Assembly (NCBI RefSeq): GCF_004078635.1
Contig: NZ_RZNB01000001.1
Location: 310,001 to 374,000 of the forward strand
Direction of reading: 5' to 3'
Length of the DNA stretch: 64,000 nt
Origin: Labedella phragmitis
GTDB taxonomy: Bacteria; Actinomycetota; Actinomycetes; Actinomycetales; Microbacteriaceae
The first letter of the stretch is position 1; the number at the start of each line of letters is the position of its first letter. Both the position numbers and the translations under genes were made by a program. Shown in pieces: positions 1 through 7,993 of the stretch. Under the pieces are notes generated by a model that was not told where the DNA came from, did no database searches, and saw only the letters and a program-made list of their open reading frames with translations.

Positions 1-849
1 ACCCGATTCCGCCGGATCGCCGGCGCGTTCACCGTCGTGAGGTGGGCGGCGCTCGCCTTCGTCCTCCTCCTCGTCGTGCTCTCGGTGCTCGCACCGATCG
101 TCGTTCCCGTCGACCCGCTCGCCCAGGACGTCGCCAACCGATTGCTCCCGCCGGGCGCACCCGGACACCTGCTCGGCACCGACGAGTACGGGAGGGACGT
201 TCTCGCCCGCATCCTCAACGGAGCCAGAGTCGAGCTCCTCATCGCCTTCGGAGCGAGCGCCGTGGCGGCGGTGTTGGGTTCGCTGCTCGGGCTCGTGGGA
301 GGCTACTTCGGCGGCGTGGCGGAGTTCCTGACCATGCGGCTCGTGAGCGACGTCCTCCTCGCGTTCCCGCCGGTCATCCTCGCGCTCCTGATCGTCACGA
401 TCTACGGGCCGGGCGAGTGGACCCTCATCGCCGTGATGGGGATCCTCTTCGCTCCCGGTTTCGCACGCATCGTGTACGGACAGACGCTCTCGGTCAAGCG
501 ACTCGAATACGTCGATGCCGCGAAGGCGTTCGGCGCGCGGACGTCGACGGCGCTCTTCCGGGTCGTGCTCCCGAACGTGACCGCCCCGATCATCGTCCAG
601 TTCTCGCTCGTCATGGCCTCGGCGATCCTGCTCGAATCCGGACTGAGCTACCTCGGGCTCGGTGTCGTCGCGCCGGCGCCGTCGTGGGGCGGCATGGTCG
701 CGTCGGGGCAGCGATACATGGGGAACGATCCCTCGACGATCCTCGTGCCGAGCATCGTGGTCGTCTTCACGATCCTGTCCTTCGGACTCCTGGCCGATGC
801 GTTGCGCGATCTGCTCGACCCCCGTGCGAGGAAGGGAAGTCATGCCTGA
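1..849 (+). CDS. Peptide/nickel-type ABC transporter permease (DppC/OppC family), 5' partial
   Basis: Inner permease subunit of a peptide/nickel-type importer. The reading frame is open back to base 1, so the true start probably lies upstream; a GTG at 37 is the first possible start in the window. The product has a first membrane helix near its N-terminus, the family segment DEYGRDVLARIL, several further helices, and the cytoplasmic EAA-type loop (EYVDAAKAFGAR) that docks on the ATPase. It overlaps the ATPase gene by 8 bp, so the two are one operon; the substrate-binding protein and partner permease should lie upstream. The substrate cannot be read from the sequence. Confidence 0.9.
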   Translation, partial: TRFRRIAGAFTVVRWAALAFVLLLVVLSVLAPIVVPVDPLAQDVANRLLPPGAPGHLLGTDEYGRDVLARILNGARVELLIAFGASAVAAVLGSLLGLVGGYFGGVAEFLTMRLVSDVLLAFPPVILALLIVTIYGPGEWTLIAVMGILFAPGFARIVYGQTLSVKRLEYVDAAKAFGARTSTALFRVVLPNVTAPIIVQFSLVMASAILLESGLSYLGLGVVAPAPSWGGMVASGQRYMGNDPSTILVPSIVVVFTILSFGLLADALRDLLDPRARKGSHA

Positions 850-2581
850 GAAGCTCATACCCACCGACCCGACGCCGAGCGCGTCGACCGCCGTGCTGCG
901 AGTCCGTGACCTGTCCGTCGAGTTCGGCTCCGGCACCGACTGGAAGGCGGTGACGCACGACGTCTCGTTCGACGTGCGAGCGGGCGAGACCGTCGCTCTC
1001 GTCGGGGAATCCGGTTCCGGGAAGTCTGTGACGGCGATGTCGGTCCTCGATCTGCTCCCCGGGAACGCGCGCCGCCGCGGCACGATCGAGCTGTCGGGCG
1101 AAGACCTGATCCGAACGGGCGCTGCGCGCATGCGCGCCGTGCGCGGGAGCGAGGTCGGCGTCGTGTTCCAGGAGCCGATGACCGCGCTGAACCCCGTCTA
1201 CACGATCGGGACGCAGCTCCGGGACGTCTTGCGCGCGCATGGGCGACTGAGTCGGTCCGAGGCGGATCGGCGGGCGCTCGATCTCCTGCGACTCGTGAAC
1301 CTCCCGGATCCGGAGCGTCGTCTCGGCCAGTACCCGCACCAGCTCTCCGGCGGTCAACGACAGCGGGCGATGATCGCGATGGCGATCTCGGGGGATCCCA
1401 AGCTGCTGATCGCCGACGAGCCGACGACGGCTCTCGACGTCACGGCCCAGGCCGAGATCCTCGACCTGCTCCTCGACCTCCAGGCGCAACTCGACATGGC
1501 CCTCCTCCTCATCACACACGACATGGGTGTCGTCGCCGACATGGCGACGCACGTCGTGGTCATGAAGGACGGCCGGGTCGTCGAAGACGCACCCACCGCG
1601 CGACTCTTCGCCGCTCCGGAGCATGCCTACACGCGGGAGCTGCTCGACTCGGTGCCCTTCCTCGGTCGCAGCGAGATCGTCGAGCGGCAACCGACCGTCT
1701 CGATCAGCGTGGTCGAACCCGACGTGCCGGAGGCGATGAGCGACGAGGCCGGGGACGCCGTGCTCGAGGTGCGGGACCTCGTCATCCGCTACCCCGGTCG
1801 CTTCGGCGAGAAGCCGTTCGTCGCCGTCGATCACGTCGACCTGCGCGTGGGTCGGGGTGACGTCGTCGGTCTCGTCGGCGAGTCCGGCTCCGGCAAGTCC
1901 ACCATCGGTCGCGCGGCGATCGGGCTCGTACCCGTGACGTCCGGGTCGATCCGGGTCGCGGACGTCGACCTCGCGAGTGCGACGCGGACTCAGATGCGTT
2001 CCGTCCGGCGGGAGGCGTCGATCGTCTTCCAGGACCCGGCGTCGTCGCTCGACCCGCGGGCGACGATCGGTGCCAGCATCGCGGCCCCGCTGCGTTGGAA
2101 CGACGTCGAGAAGGACGCGCGGGTGCGCACGGAGCGCGCGCGCGAGCTGCTCGAACTCGTGCGGCTCCCGGCCGACTGGGTCGACCGGTACCCTCACGAG
2201 CTCTCCGGAGGACAACGCCAACGCGTCGGGATCGCGCGCGCCCTGGCCGTCCGTCCGAGCGTCCTCATCGCCGACGAGCCGACGTCTGCGCTCGACGTCT
2301 CGGTCCAGGCGTCCGTCCTCCGACTGCTCCTCGAACTGCAGGCGGAACTCGGCTTCTCCTGCCTCTTCATCAGTCACGACCTGTCGGTCGTCGAGCGCCT
2401 CGCGACACGTGTCGTCGTCCTCAACCGGGGCCGAGTGGAGGAGCAGGGTGACACGCGTCAGATCCTGCACCACCCGCGGGAGGAGTACACGCGCCGCCTC
2501 ATCCAAGCGGTCCCGGTGCCCGATCCCGTCGTGCAGGCGGATCGTCGTCGTCTCCGCCTGGAGGAGGCGACCGCGTCGTGA
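842..2581 (+). CDS. ABC transporter ATP-binding protein with two fused ATPase domains (DppD-DppF type)
   Basis: A 579-residue protein carrying both nucleotide-binding domains of a peptide/nickel importer in one chain. Domain 1 has Walker A GESGSGKS at residues 55-62, signature LSGGQRQR and Walker B LLIADEP; domain 2 repeats all three (GESGSGKS, LSGGQRQR, VLIADEP). Each half ends in the oligopeptide-family tail with the H..YT..L pattern. The ATG at 842 was chosen over an upstream in-frame start because AGGAAGGGA lies just before it and it overlaps the permease stop. The two halves are usually separate proteins in E. coli, while fusions are common in actinobacteria. Energises uptake through the preceding permease. 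Confidence 0.93.
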   Translation: MPEKLIPTDPTPSASTAVLRVRDLSVEFGSGTDWKAVTHDVSFDVRAGETVALVGESGSGKSVTAMSVLDLLPGNARRRGTIELSGEDLIRTGAARMRAVRGSEVGVVFQEPMTALNPVYTIGTQLRDVLRAHGRLSRSEADRRALDLLRLVNLPDPERRLGQYPHQLSGGQRQRAMIAMAISGDPKLLIADEPTTALDVTAQAEILDLLLDLQAQLDMALLLITHDMGVVADMATHVVVMKDGRVVEDAPTARLFAAPEHAYTRELLDSVPFLGRSEIVERQPTVSISVVEPDVPEAMSDEAGDAVLEVRDLVIRYPGRFGEKPFVAVDHVDLRVGRGDVVGLVGESGSGKSTIGRAAIGLVPVTSGSIRVADVDLASATRTQMRSVRREASIVFQDPASSLDPRATIGASIAAPLRWNDVEKDARVRTERARELLELVRLPADWVDRYPHELSGGQRQRVGIARALAVRPSVLIADEPTSALDVSVQASVLRLLLELQAELGFSCLFISHDLSVVERLATRVVVLNRGRVEEQGDTRQILHHPREEYTRRLIQAVPVPDPVVQADRRRLRLEEATAS

Positions 2582-2622
2582 GCGACACGAGCATCGGAGC
2601 ACCGGCCGGCAGCCCGCTCTCC

Positions 2623-2634
2623 TAGGCTGACGCC
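2623..2634 (+). promoter_or_regulatory. Leaderless-type -10 element before LysR gene
   Basis: TAGGCT at 2623-2628 is followed by six bases and then the ATG at 2635. No Shine-Dalgarno sequence is present. This is the geometry of an actinobacterial leaderless transcript that starts on the start codon. The same hexamer and spacing recur before hemB and the gene ending at 57346. Confidence 0.55.
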
Positions 2635-3546
2635 ATGGAGACCAGGCGCCTCGAGTATTTCGTCGTCCTCACCTCGGAGAGGAGCTTCGGTCATGCCGCT
2701 GCGCGGCTGCGCATCTCGCAGCCGGCGTTGTCGCAGCAGATCCAGCGACTCGAGAAGGACCTCGGCGCGAAGCTCATCGACCGCTCGGTCACGCCGTTCG
2801 AGCTCACGCAGGCAGGCATCAAGCTGCTCGCCCACAGCAGGAAGCTCCTCGACGACCTGCAGGAGATCGATGCTCTCGTGACCGATTCGCGCGTCGGTCG
2901 GGTCGGGCGGCTCCGCATCGGGATCGTGCCGTCCCTCCTCTACGGCGACCTCCCCGCGATGGTCCGGAGCTTCCGTGCGCAGTTCCCGGGTATCGATCTC
3001 CGTGTGAGCAAGGAGAACACGAACGATCTCGTCGACATGTTGTCGATGGCGCAGATGGACGTCGGCTTGCTCTACTCGAAACCCCGCGGCGAGGCTCTCA
3101 GCCACTCGGAGCTGTACGTCGACCCGTACGTCGTGGTGCTGCCATCGGACCACCCTCTCGCGGCGCAGGACGAGGTCGGTCTGGGTCAGTTGCAGGACGA
3201 GGAGCTGCTCATGTTCCCGCGCCATGGCTCCCCGGAAGCGTACGACGGCATGATCGCGGCGTGCGTCGCGGCGGGCTTCTCGCCCCGTCGGACGATGATC
3301 AGCGGGACGACGTACACGGACCAGATCGGCTTCGTGGCGGCGGGGCTCGGGGTGAGTCTCCTGCCCAGTCGACTCGCGACGGTGCGGCTGACCGGCGTCG
3401 CCTACCGGCCGATCGCCGCTCCCGCGGTCACGTCGATCGCCACCATCGTGTGGAACTCCTCGGTGCATGACCCGACGAAGGGCATCTTCGTCGACTGGTT
3501 CCGGAAGCGGGTCCGCGAGACGGCCCCCGTGCCGCTCCGCCGGTGA
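2635..3546 (+). CDS. LysR family transcriptional regulator
   Basis: A 303-residue LysR regulator. The N-terminal winged helix-turn-helix is clear (residues about 1-60, with AAARLRISQPALSQQI), followed by the linker helix and a periplasmic-binding-protein-like effector domain. It is encoded just after the ABC importer but has its own leaderless-type promoter, and it converges on the aldo/keto reductase gene. LysR regulators often control a neighbouring operon; here either the importer or the catabolic genes downstream could be the target. The effector cannot be inferred. Confidence 0.92.
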   Translation: METRRLEYFVVLTSERSFGHAAARLRISQPALSQQIQRLEKDLGAKLIDRSVTPFELTQAGIKLLAHSRKLLDDLQEIDALVTDSRVGRVGRLRIGIVPSLLYGDLPAMVRSFRAQFPGIDLRVSKENTNDLVDMLSMAQMDVGLLYSKPRGEALSHSELYVDPYVVVLPSDHPLAAQDEVGLGQLQDEELLMFPRHGSPEAYDGMIAACVAAGFSPRRTMISGTTYTDQIGFVAAGLGVSLLPSRLATVRLTGVAYRPIAAPAVTSIATIVWNSSVHDPTKGIFVDWFRKRVRETAPVPLRR

Positions 3547-3550
3547 CCGG

Positions 3551-3588
3551 CGGTGTGCCGCTTCGATGGAATGCGAAGCGGCACACCG
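3551..3588. terminator. Bidirectional stem-loop terminator
   Basis: Perfect 15-bp inverted repeat (3551-3565 with 3574-3588) with an 8-base loop, between the LysR stop at 3546 and the expected aldo/keto reductase stop at 3592. There is no long T tract, as is common in high-GC actinobacteria. It fits the convergent arrangement and marks where the minus-strand gene originally ended. Confidence 0.8.
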
Positions 3589-3591
3589 GAC

Positions 3592-4549
3592 TCACGGGGC
3601 GAGCGGGCCCGATCCGGCACCGGTCCGTTCGATGACCGCCGCGACGGGCACCGACGATGGCGGCGGTGACTCCGGGGAAGCCGAGCACCCACCCGATGGC
3701 CGCTTCCGCCGTCGTCACGCCGCGGGTCGTCGCGATCTCCGTGAGCGCATCGGCGACGGCGAGGTTCCGGACGAGGCCGTCGCCCCGGAAGTCGTCGTGA
3801 CGGGATCGCCAGTCGTTCGCGGGGAGGGCCGCGGCGCGTTCTGCGGAGAACGAGCCGGTGAGGAGACCGGACTGCATCGGGCTGTAGACGATGACGCCCG
3901 TGCCGTTCGCCGCGCACCAGGGGATGACGTCGGACGCGGCGTCGCGGTAGATCGCCGAGAACGGGGGCTGCAGCGAGTCGACGTGGCCGATCGCCTCGGC
4001 GCGGGTCAGCTCGTCGACGTCGTGGTTGGAGAGCCCGATCGCCCTGACCTTCCCGGCGGTCCGCAGATCGACGAGCGCCGACCAGTACTCTTCGAGGGGC
4101 GTGCCGTCCTCCGCCGGCCAGTGCATCTGGTAGAGATCGATCGTGTCGACGCCGAGCCGCCGCAGCGAGTCGTCGACCTCGCGGCGCAGGCTGTCGGGGT
4201 CGCCGACCTTCCGCTCTCCCGTGTCGAGGGCGTCGTCCTCTGACCAGACGAGCCCGCCCTTCGTGAACACGAGGGGGCGCTCGTCGTCCGAGAGCTGTCG
4301 CAGGGCGGCGCCGACGACGGCCTCGGAGTGGCCGCGGCCGTAGACCGCCGCGGTGTCGATCCAGTCGACGCCGGCGTTCACGGCAGCGAGGATGGTCTGC
4401 ACGGACTCGTCGTCGTCCTGGACGCCCCAGCCGTACGACCAGGCCGATCCCCCGATCGCGAACGCCCCGAGCCCCACGCGAGTGATGTCGAGACCGCTGG
4501 TTCCGAGCGGGGCGGACGGAAGGGGTGTCGGAGGGAGGGGGTTGGTCAT
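3592..4549 (-). CDS. Aldo/keto reductase with an apparent frameshift near the C-terminus
   Basis: NAD(P)H-dependent aldo/keto reductase. It starts at ATG 4549, sharing ATGA with the stop of the aldolase remnant. The barrel reads normally: GLGAFAIGG, the D...Y pair in WIDTAAVYGRGHSE, the lysine in VFTKGG and the histidine in LYQMHWP form the usual D-Y-K-H tetrad. In the current frame homology stops after VTAAIVGAR (about 3643) and the ORF runs on to 3428, antisense through the terminator and into LysR. A one-base shift there gives a natural tail ending PLAP at stop 3592, four bases before the stem-loop. The span is 958 nt, one more than a multiple of three, consistent with one extra base. Sequencing error or a real mutation are equally possible. 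Confidence 0.8.
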
Positions 4550-5067
4550 GATGGCGTTCCTTTCACGGGGGACGTGGTGCCGACGGCCACGGCGGCCGTC
4601 GGGCGGGAGATGAGCGAGATGAGGTGAGCCGCCTGCTGCTCGATGGCCGTGCGCGCGGCGCCGAGGTATCGGCGCGGATCGACGACCGCGGGCTCGGCCG
4701 TCAGCAGTGAACGGACGGCGTCCGTCATTGCCCGGTTGAGCTGCGTCGAGACGTTCACCTTGGTGATGCCGTCGGCAACTGCTCGGGCGACGAGCTCGTC
4801 CGGTACTCCCGACGTGCCGTGGAGGACGAGCGGGACCGGAACGGCGGATCGGATCCGGCGGAGCAGCTCGAGGTCGAGCGCGGCGGACTGCGTGACCATG
4901 GCATGCGACGACCCGATCGCGATGGCGAGTCCGTCGACGCCCGTCGCGGTGACGAAGTCGGCGGCCTCGACGGGGTCGGTGCGCGCGTCGGCCACGCGCG
5001 CGCCCTTGCCTCCGACCTCGCCGAGTTCGGCCTCGACCCAGAGTCCGTGTTCGTGCCCCGCGAGGGT
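4546..5067 (-). pseudogene. Class II (zinc) fructose-bisphosphate/tagatose-type aldolase remnant, N-terminus missing
   Basis: Only the C-terminal part of a class II aldolase (FbaA/GatY/KbaY family) is recognisable: VEAELGEVGGKG, FVTATGVDGLAIAIGSSH, PLVLHGTSGVPDELV and KVNVSTQLNRAMTDAV, which carry two of the metal-binding histidines. The N-terminal third of the barrel, with the DHG motif and first metal ligand, is absent: upstream in frame the sequence becomes unrelated after about 5067, lacks a convincing start codon, and reaches a stop just beyond the end of hpaI. A GTG at 4995 could start a 149-residue fragment, which should be inactive as an aldolase. Its stop overlaps the reductase start (ATGA), so it may persist for translational coupling. 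Confidence 0.7.
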
Positions 5068-5144
5068 ACGACGCGGCTCGTCCTCGTCTGAGTGGCGCTC
5101 GGTCCGAGGGAGGGCTAGCCGCTGATGTGGTCGGTGCAGTCCAC

Positions 5145-5978
5145 CTAGTAGGAAGGGCGCACCGGCTCACCGGCGTTCGAGTCTCCGGAGCCGGGGTGTC
5201 CCTCGTCGGCGATGAACCGAGCGGCGAGAGCCTCCGAACCGCGAGCGAGCAGTGCGACGTCGGCGCCGACGAGGACGAAGGAGGCGCCCGCCTCGAGGTA
5301 GCGCTGCGCGGCGGCGGGATCGAACGCGTTGACCCCGACGGACTTGCCGACGGACCCCACGGCCTCGAACGCCCGGAGCACCGCGGCGGTCACGTCCGGG
5401 TGCGTCTGCTGCCCGAGCAGCCCCATCGAGGCGGAGAGGTCGCTCGGGCCCACGAAGACGCCGTCGATCCCGTCGACCGCGGCGATGGCGGCGGCGTTCT
5501 CGACGGCCTCGGCCGTCTCGACCTGCACGAGGAGCGATACGTGCTCCGCGGCGTTCTCGAGGTAGCCGTCGACGCGGTTCCAGCGGGCCGAGCGTGCGAG
5601 CGCGGAGCCCACCCCGCGTCGCCCCCGCGGCGGATAGTGCACCGCCTCGACGACGGCTCGCGCATCGTCGGCCGTCGACACCATCGGCACGAGGATGTTC
5701 TGCGCCCCGAGGTCGAGCACCTGCTTGAGTCCCACGGGGTCTCCGCTCGGCACGCGCACGACCGGCGTCACGGGATACGCGGCGACCGCGTGCAACTGCG
5801 CGAGGACGGACTCGAGGCCGTTGGGCGAGTGCTCCATGTCGACGAGCAGCCAGTCGAGGCCGGACCCTGCGCAGATCTCCGCGACGAGGGGGCTGCCGGA
5901 GCTCACCCACATGCCGGCGAGCGGGCGGGGCGAGGCGTCGAGCCGCTCGCGGAACGTCGGGGCTAGACGAAGCGGCAT
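5145..5978 (-). CDS. hpaI: 4-hydroxy-2-oxoheptane-1,7-dioate aldolase (HpcH/HpaI family)
   Basis: Class II pyruvate aldolase of 277 residues that would cleave 4-hydroxy-2-oxoheptanedioate into pyruvate and succinic semialdehyde, the last step of the homoprotocatechuate meta pathway. Family landmarks: GMWVSSGSPLVAEICAGSG, LLVDMEHSPNG (histidine base), VVRVPSGDPVGLKQVLDLGA (metal/substrate arginine region), GRRGVGSALARSARW, and the metal-binding VQVETAEAVEN and GPSDLSASMG. The ATG at 5978 lies inside the end of hpaH (16-bp overlap), so the two are translationally coupled. Confidence 0.92.
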   Translation of the reverse strand: MPLRLAPTFRERLDASPRPLAGMWVSSGSPLVAEICAGSGLDWLLVDMEHSPNGLESVLAQLHAVAAYPVTPVVRVPSGDPVGLKQVLDLGAQNILVPMVSTADDARAVVEAVHYPPRGRRGVGSALARSARWNRVDGYLENAAEHVSLLVQVETAEAVENAAAIAAVDGIDGVFVGPSDLSASMGLLGQQTHPDVTAAVLRAFEAVGSVGKSVGVNAFDPAAAQRYLEAGASFVLVGADVALLARGSEALAARFIADEGHPGSGDSNAGEPVRPSY

Positions 5979-6748
5979 GCGATCGTCCCCTGGGGTCCGT
6001 AGTCGGCGAGAACGGTGTCGCCCGGATGCACCCACGTCGGGCGGGTGAACGAGCCGGCGAGCACGATCTCCCCGGCCTCGAGGCGATCGCCGTGCTGCGC
6101 GAGCTTGTTCGCGAGCCACGCGACGCCCGTCGCGGGGTGATTGAGCACGGCCGCCGCGACGCCCGACTCCTCGATCGTCTCGTTGCGGTAGAGCAGGGCG
6201 GACACCCAGCGCAGGTCGACGGCGTCCGGTCGCACGGGCGTGCCGCCGAGCACCATTCCGCCCATCGCGGCGTTGTCGCTGATCGTGTCGACGATCGTTC
6301 GCCCCTGCATCTCGATGCGGGACGACAGGATCTCGAGCGCCGGGACGACGTACTCGGTGGCCCGCAGAACGTCGAACACGGTCGCGTTCGGCCCCTCGAT
6401 CGGCGCGGAGAGGACGAACGCGAGCTCGACCTCGATGCGGACGTTCGAGAAGCGGTCGTGCTCGATGACCGATCCGTTCTCGAACACCATGTCGGCGAAG
6501 ATCGCACCGTAGTCGGGCTCGGTGATGCCCGTCGCGACCTGCATGACCTTCGACGTCAGGCCGATCTTGCGGCCGACGGGGCGGCGCCCCGCGGCGATCC
6601 CCCGGCGGCGCCACTCGTTCTGCACCGCGTAGGAATCCTCGACGGTCATGTCGGGGTGGCGCGCGGTCAGGAGCGGAACGGTCGCCCGGTCGCGCTCGGC
6701 GGTCGCGAGCTCGTCGGCGATCGCCGCGATGGTCTCCTCGGAAAGCAT
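5963..6748 (-). CDS. hpaH: 2-oxo-hept-4-ene-1,7-dioate hydratase
   Basis: A 261-residue member of the 2-keto-4-pentenoate hydratase / fumarylacetoacetase-like superfamily. It would add water to 2-oxo-hept-4-enedioate before the HpaI aldolase step. Recognisable features are [24 protein letters not shown], the metal-binding EVELAFVL segment, and GVAWLANKL near the C-terminus. The start at 6748 is preceded by GGAGGAGA at good spacing; an upstream in-frame ATG at 6772 overlaps the ribosome-binding region and is less likely. It sits between hpaD and hpaI in the same minus-strand operon. Confidence 0.91.
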   Translation of the reverse strand: MLSEETIAAIADELATAERDRATVPLLTARHPDMTVEDSYAVQNEWRRRGIAAGRRPVGRKIGLTSKVMQVATGITEPDYGAIFADMVFENGSVIEHDRFSNVRIEVELAFVLSAPIEGPNATVFDVLRATEYVVPALEILSSRIEMQGRTIVDTISDNAAMGGMVLGGTPVRPDAVDLRWVSALLYRNETIEESGVAAAVLNHPATGVAWLANKLAQHGDRLEAGEIVLAGSFTRPTWVHPGDTVLADYGPQGTIACRFV

Positions 6749-6775
6749 GGGTCTCCTCCGGTCGGTGGGCACAGC

Positions 6776-7930
6776 CTAGAGCTGGTTGCCGAGCTTGTAT
6801 TCGCCCTGCTTGTACGTCGGAAGCGAGTCCTCCTCGTCCTTCCGTGTGTAGGAGAAGCCGTCGGCCCCGATCGTCACCGCCATCTCGGACGAGTCGGTGC
6901 GGCTCACGAGCGGCTTCGGGTTGCCGTCGAGGTCGAGGACGAGCGACGCCTCCGTGTACCAGCTCGGGACGACGGGGTTGCCCCACCAGTCGCGGCGCTG
7001 GTTGTCGTGCACGTCCCACGTGACGACGGGGTTGTCCGGGTCGCCCGTGTAGTAGTCCTGCGTGTAGATCTCGACGCGGTGGCCGTCGGGGTCGCGCAAG
7101 TAGAGGTAGAACGCGTTCGAGACGCCGTGGCGTCCGGGTCCGCGTTCGATCGCGTCGGAGCGGCGGAGGGCGCCGAGCTTGTCGCAGATCGCGATGATGT
7201 TGTGCTTCTCGTGCGTCGCGAACGCGACGTGGTGCATGCGGGGACCGTCGCCGCCCGTCATCGCGGTGTCGTGCACGGTCGGCTTGCGGCGCATCCACGC
7301 GGCGTAGACCGTGCCGTCGCCGTCCTGGATGTCCTCCGTGACGCGGAAGCCGAGGTCCTCCATGTAGGCGACGGCGCGCGGGACGTCGGGGGTGACCTGG
7401 TTGAAGTGGTCGAGCCGCACGAGCGCACCAGGCGTATAGAGGTCGTAGCGCCACGCGAGCCGCTCGACGTGCTCGACGTCGTAGAAGAACTCGTACGGGA
7501 ACCCGAGCGGGTCCTCGACGCGGACGGAGTCGCCGATGCCCGTCGTGAAGCCCTCGGCGCGACGCTCGACGCGGCAGCCGAGCTCCGTGTAGAACGCCAC
7601 GGCCTTGTCGAGGTCCTCTGGGCTCCGCACCCGGTAGGAGAACGCGGCGACAGCCGCGACGGGGCCCTTCCGCAGCACGAGGTTGTGGTGGATGAACTCC
7701 TCGAAGGACCGCAGGTACACGGTCTCCTCGTCCTCCTCCGTGACGATGAGGTCGAGGACGTCGACATAGAAGGCTCGCGATGCCGCGAGGTCGGTGACGA
7801 CGAGCTCCATGTAGGCGCAGCGCAGCACGTCGGGGGCCGACGCGGTGGGCGTCGGGATGCGGTTCGCGACCTGGATGGGGTCGCCGTCCGTGACGACGGG
7901 CTCGGGGGAGTCGGGGGTGATGATGGTCAT
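6776..7930 (-). CDS. hpaD: Homoprotocatechuate (3,4-dihydroxyphenylacetate) 2,3-dioxygenase
   Basis: Extradiol ring-cleavage dioxygenase of the vicinal oxygen chelate family, 384 residues. It closely resembles the Brevibacterium fuscum enzyme from memory of that sequence: H175 (LDHFNQV), H234 (MHHVAF) and E287 (HRVEIYTQDYY) align with its metal ligands H155, H214 and E267, and H220 (TVHDTA) with catalytic H200, all at a constant offset of 20. The C-terminal lid sequence NQRRDWWGNPVVPSWY and terminal KLGNQL are also present. It opens the ring to 5-carboxymethyl-2-hydroxymuconate semialdehyde, the HpaE substrate. The about 20 extra N-terminal residues are the only visible difference. Confidence 0.96.
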   Translation of the reverse strand: MTIITPDSPEPVVTDGDPIQVANRIPTPTASAPDVLRCAYMELVVTDLAASRAFYVDVLDLIVTEEDEETVYLRSFEEFIHHNLVLRKGPVAAVAAFSYRVRSPEDLDKAVAFYTELGCRVERRAEGFTTGIGDSVRVEDPLGFPYEFFYDVEHVERLAWRYDLYTPGALVRLDHFNQVTPDVPRAVAYMEDLGFRVTEDIQDGDGTVYAAWMRRKPTVHDTAMTGGDGPRMHHVAFATHEKHNIIAICDKLGALRRSDAIERGPGRHGVSNAFYLYLRDPDGHRVEIYTQDYYTGDPDNPVVTWDVHDNQRRDWWGNPVVPSWYTEASLVLDLDGNPKPLVSRTDSSEMAVTIGADGFSYTRKDEEDSLPTYKQGEYKLGNQL

Positions 7931-7993
7931 GAAGCGTCCTTGCTCGATGGTCGTGCGTGTGTCCGTGTCGTGTGGTTCGCGTGCTCGGCTTCG

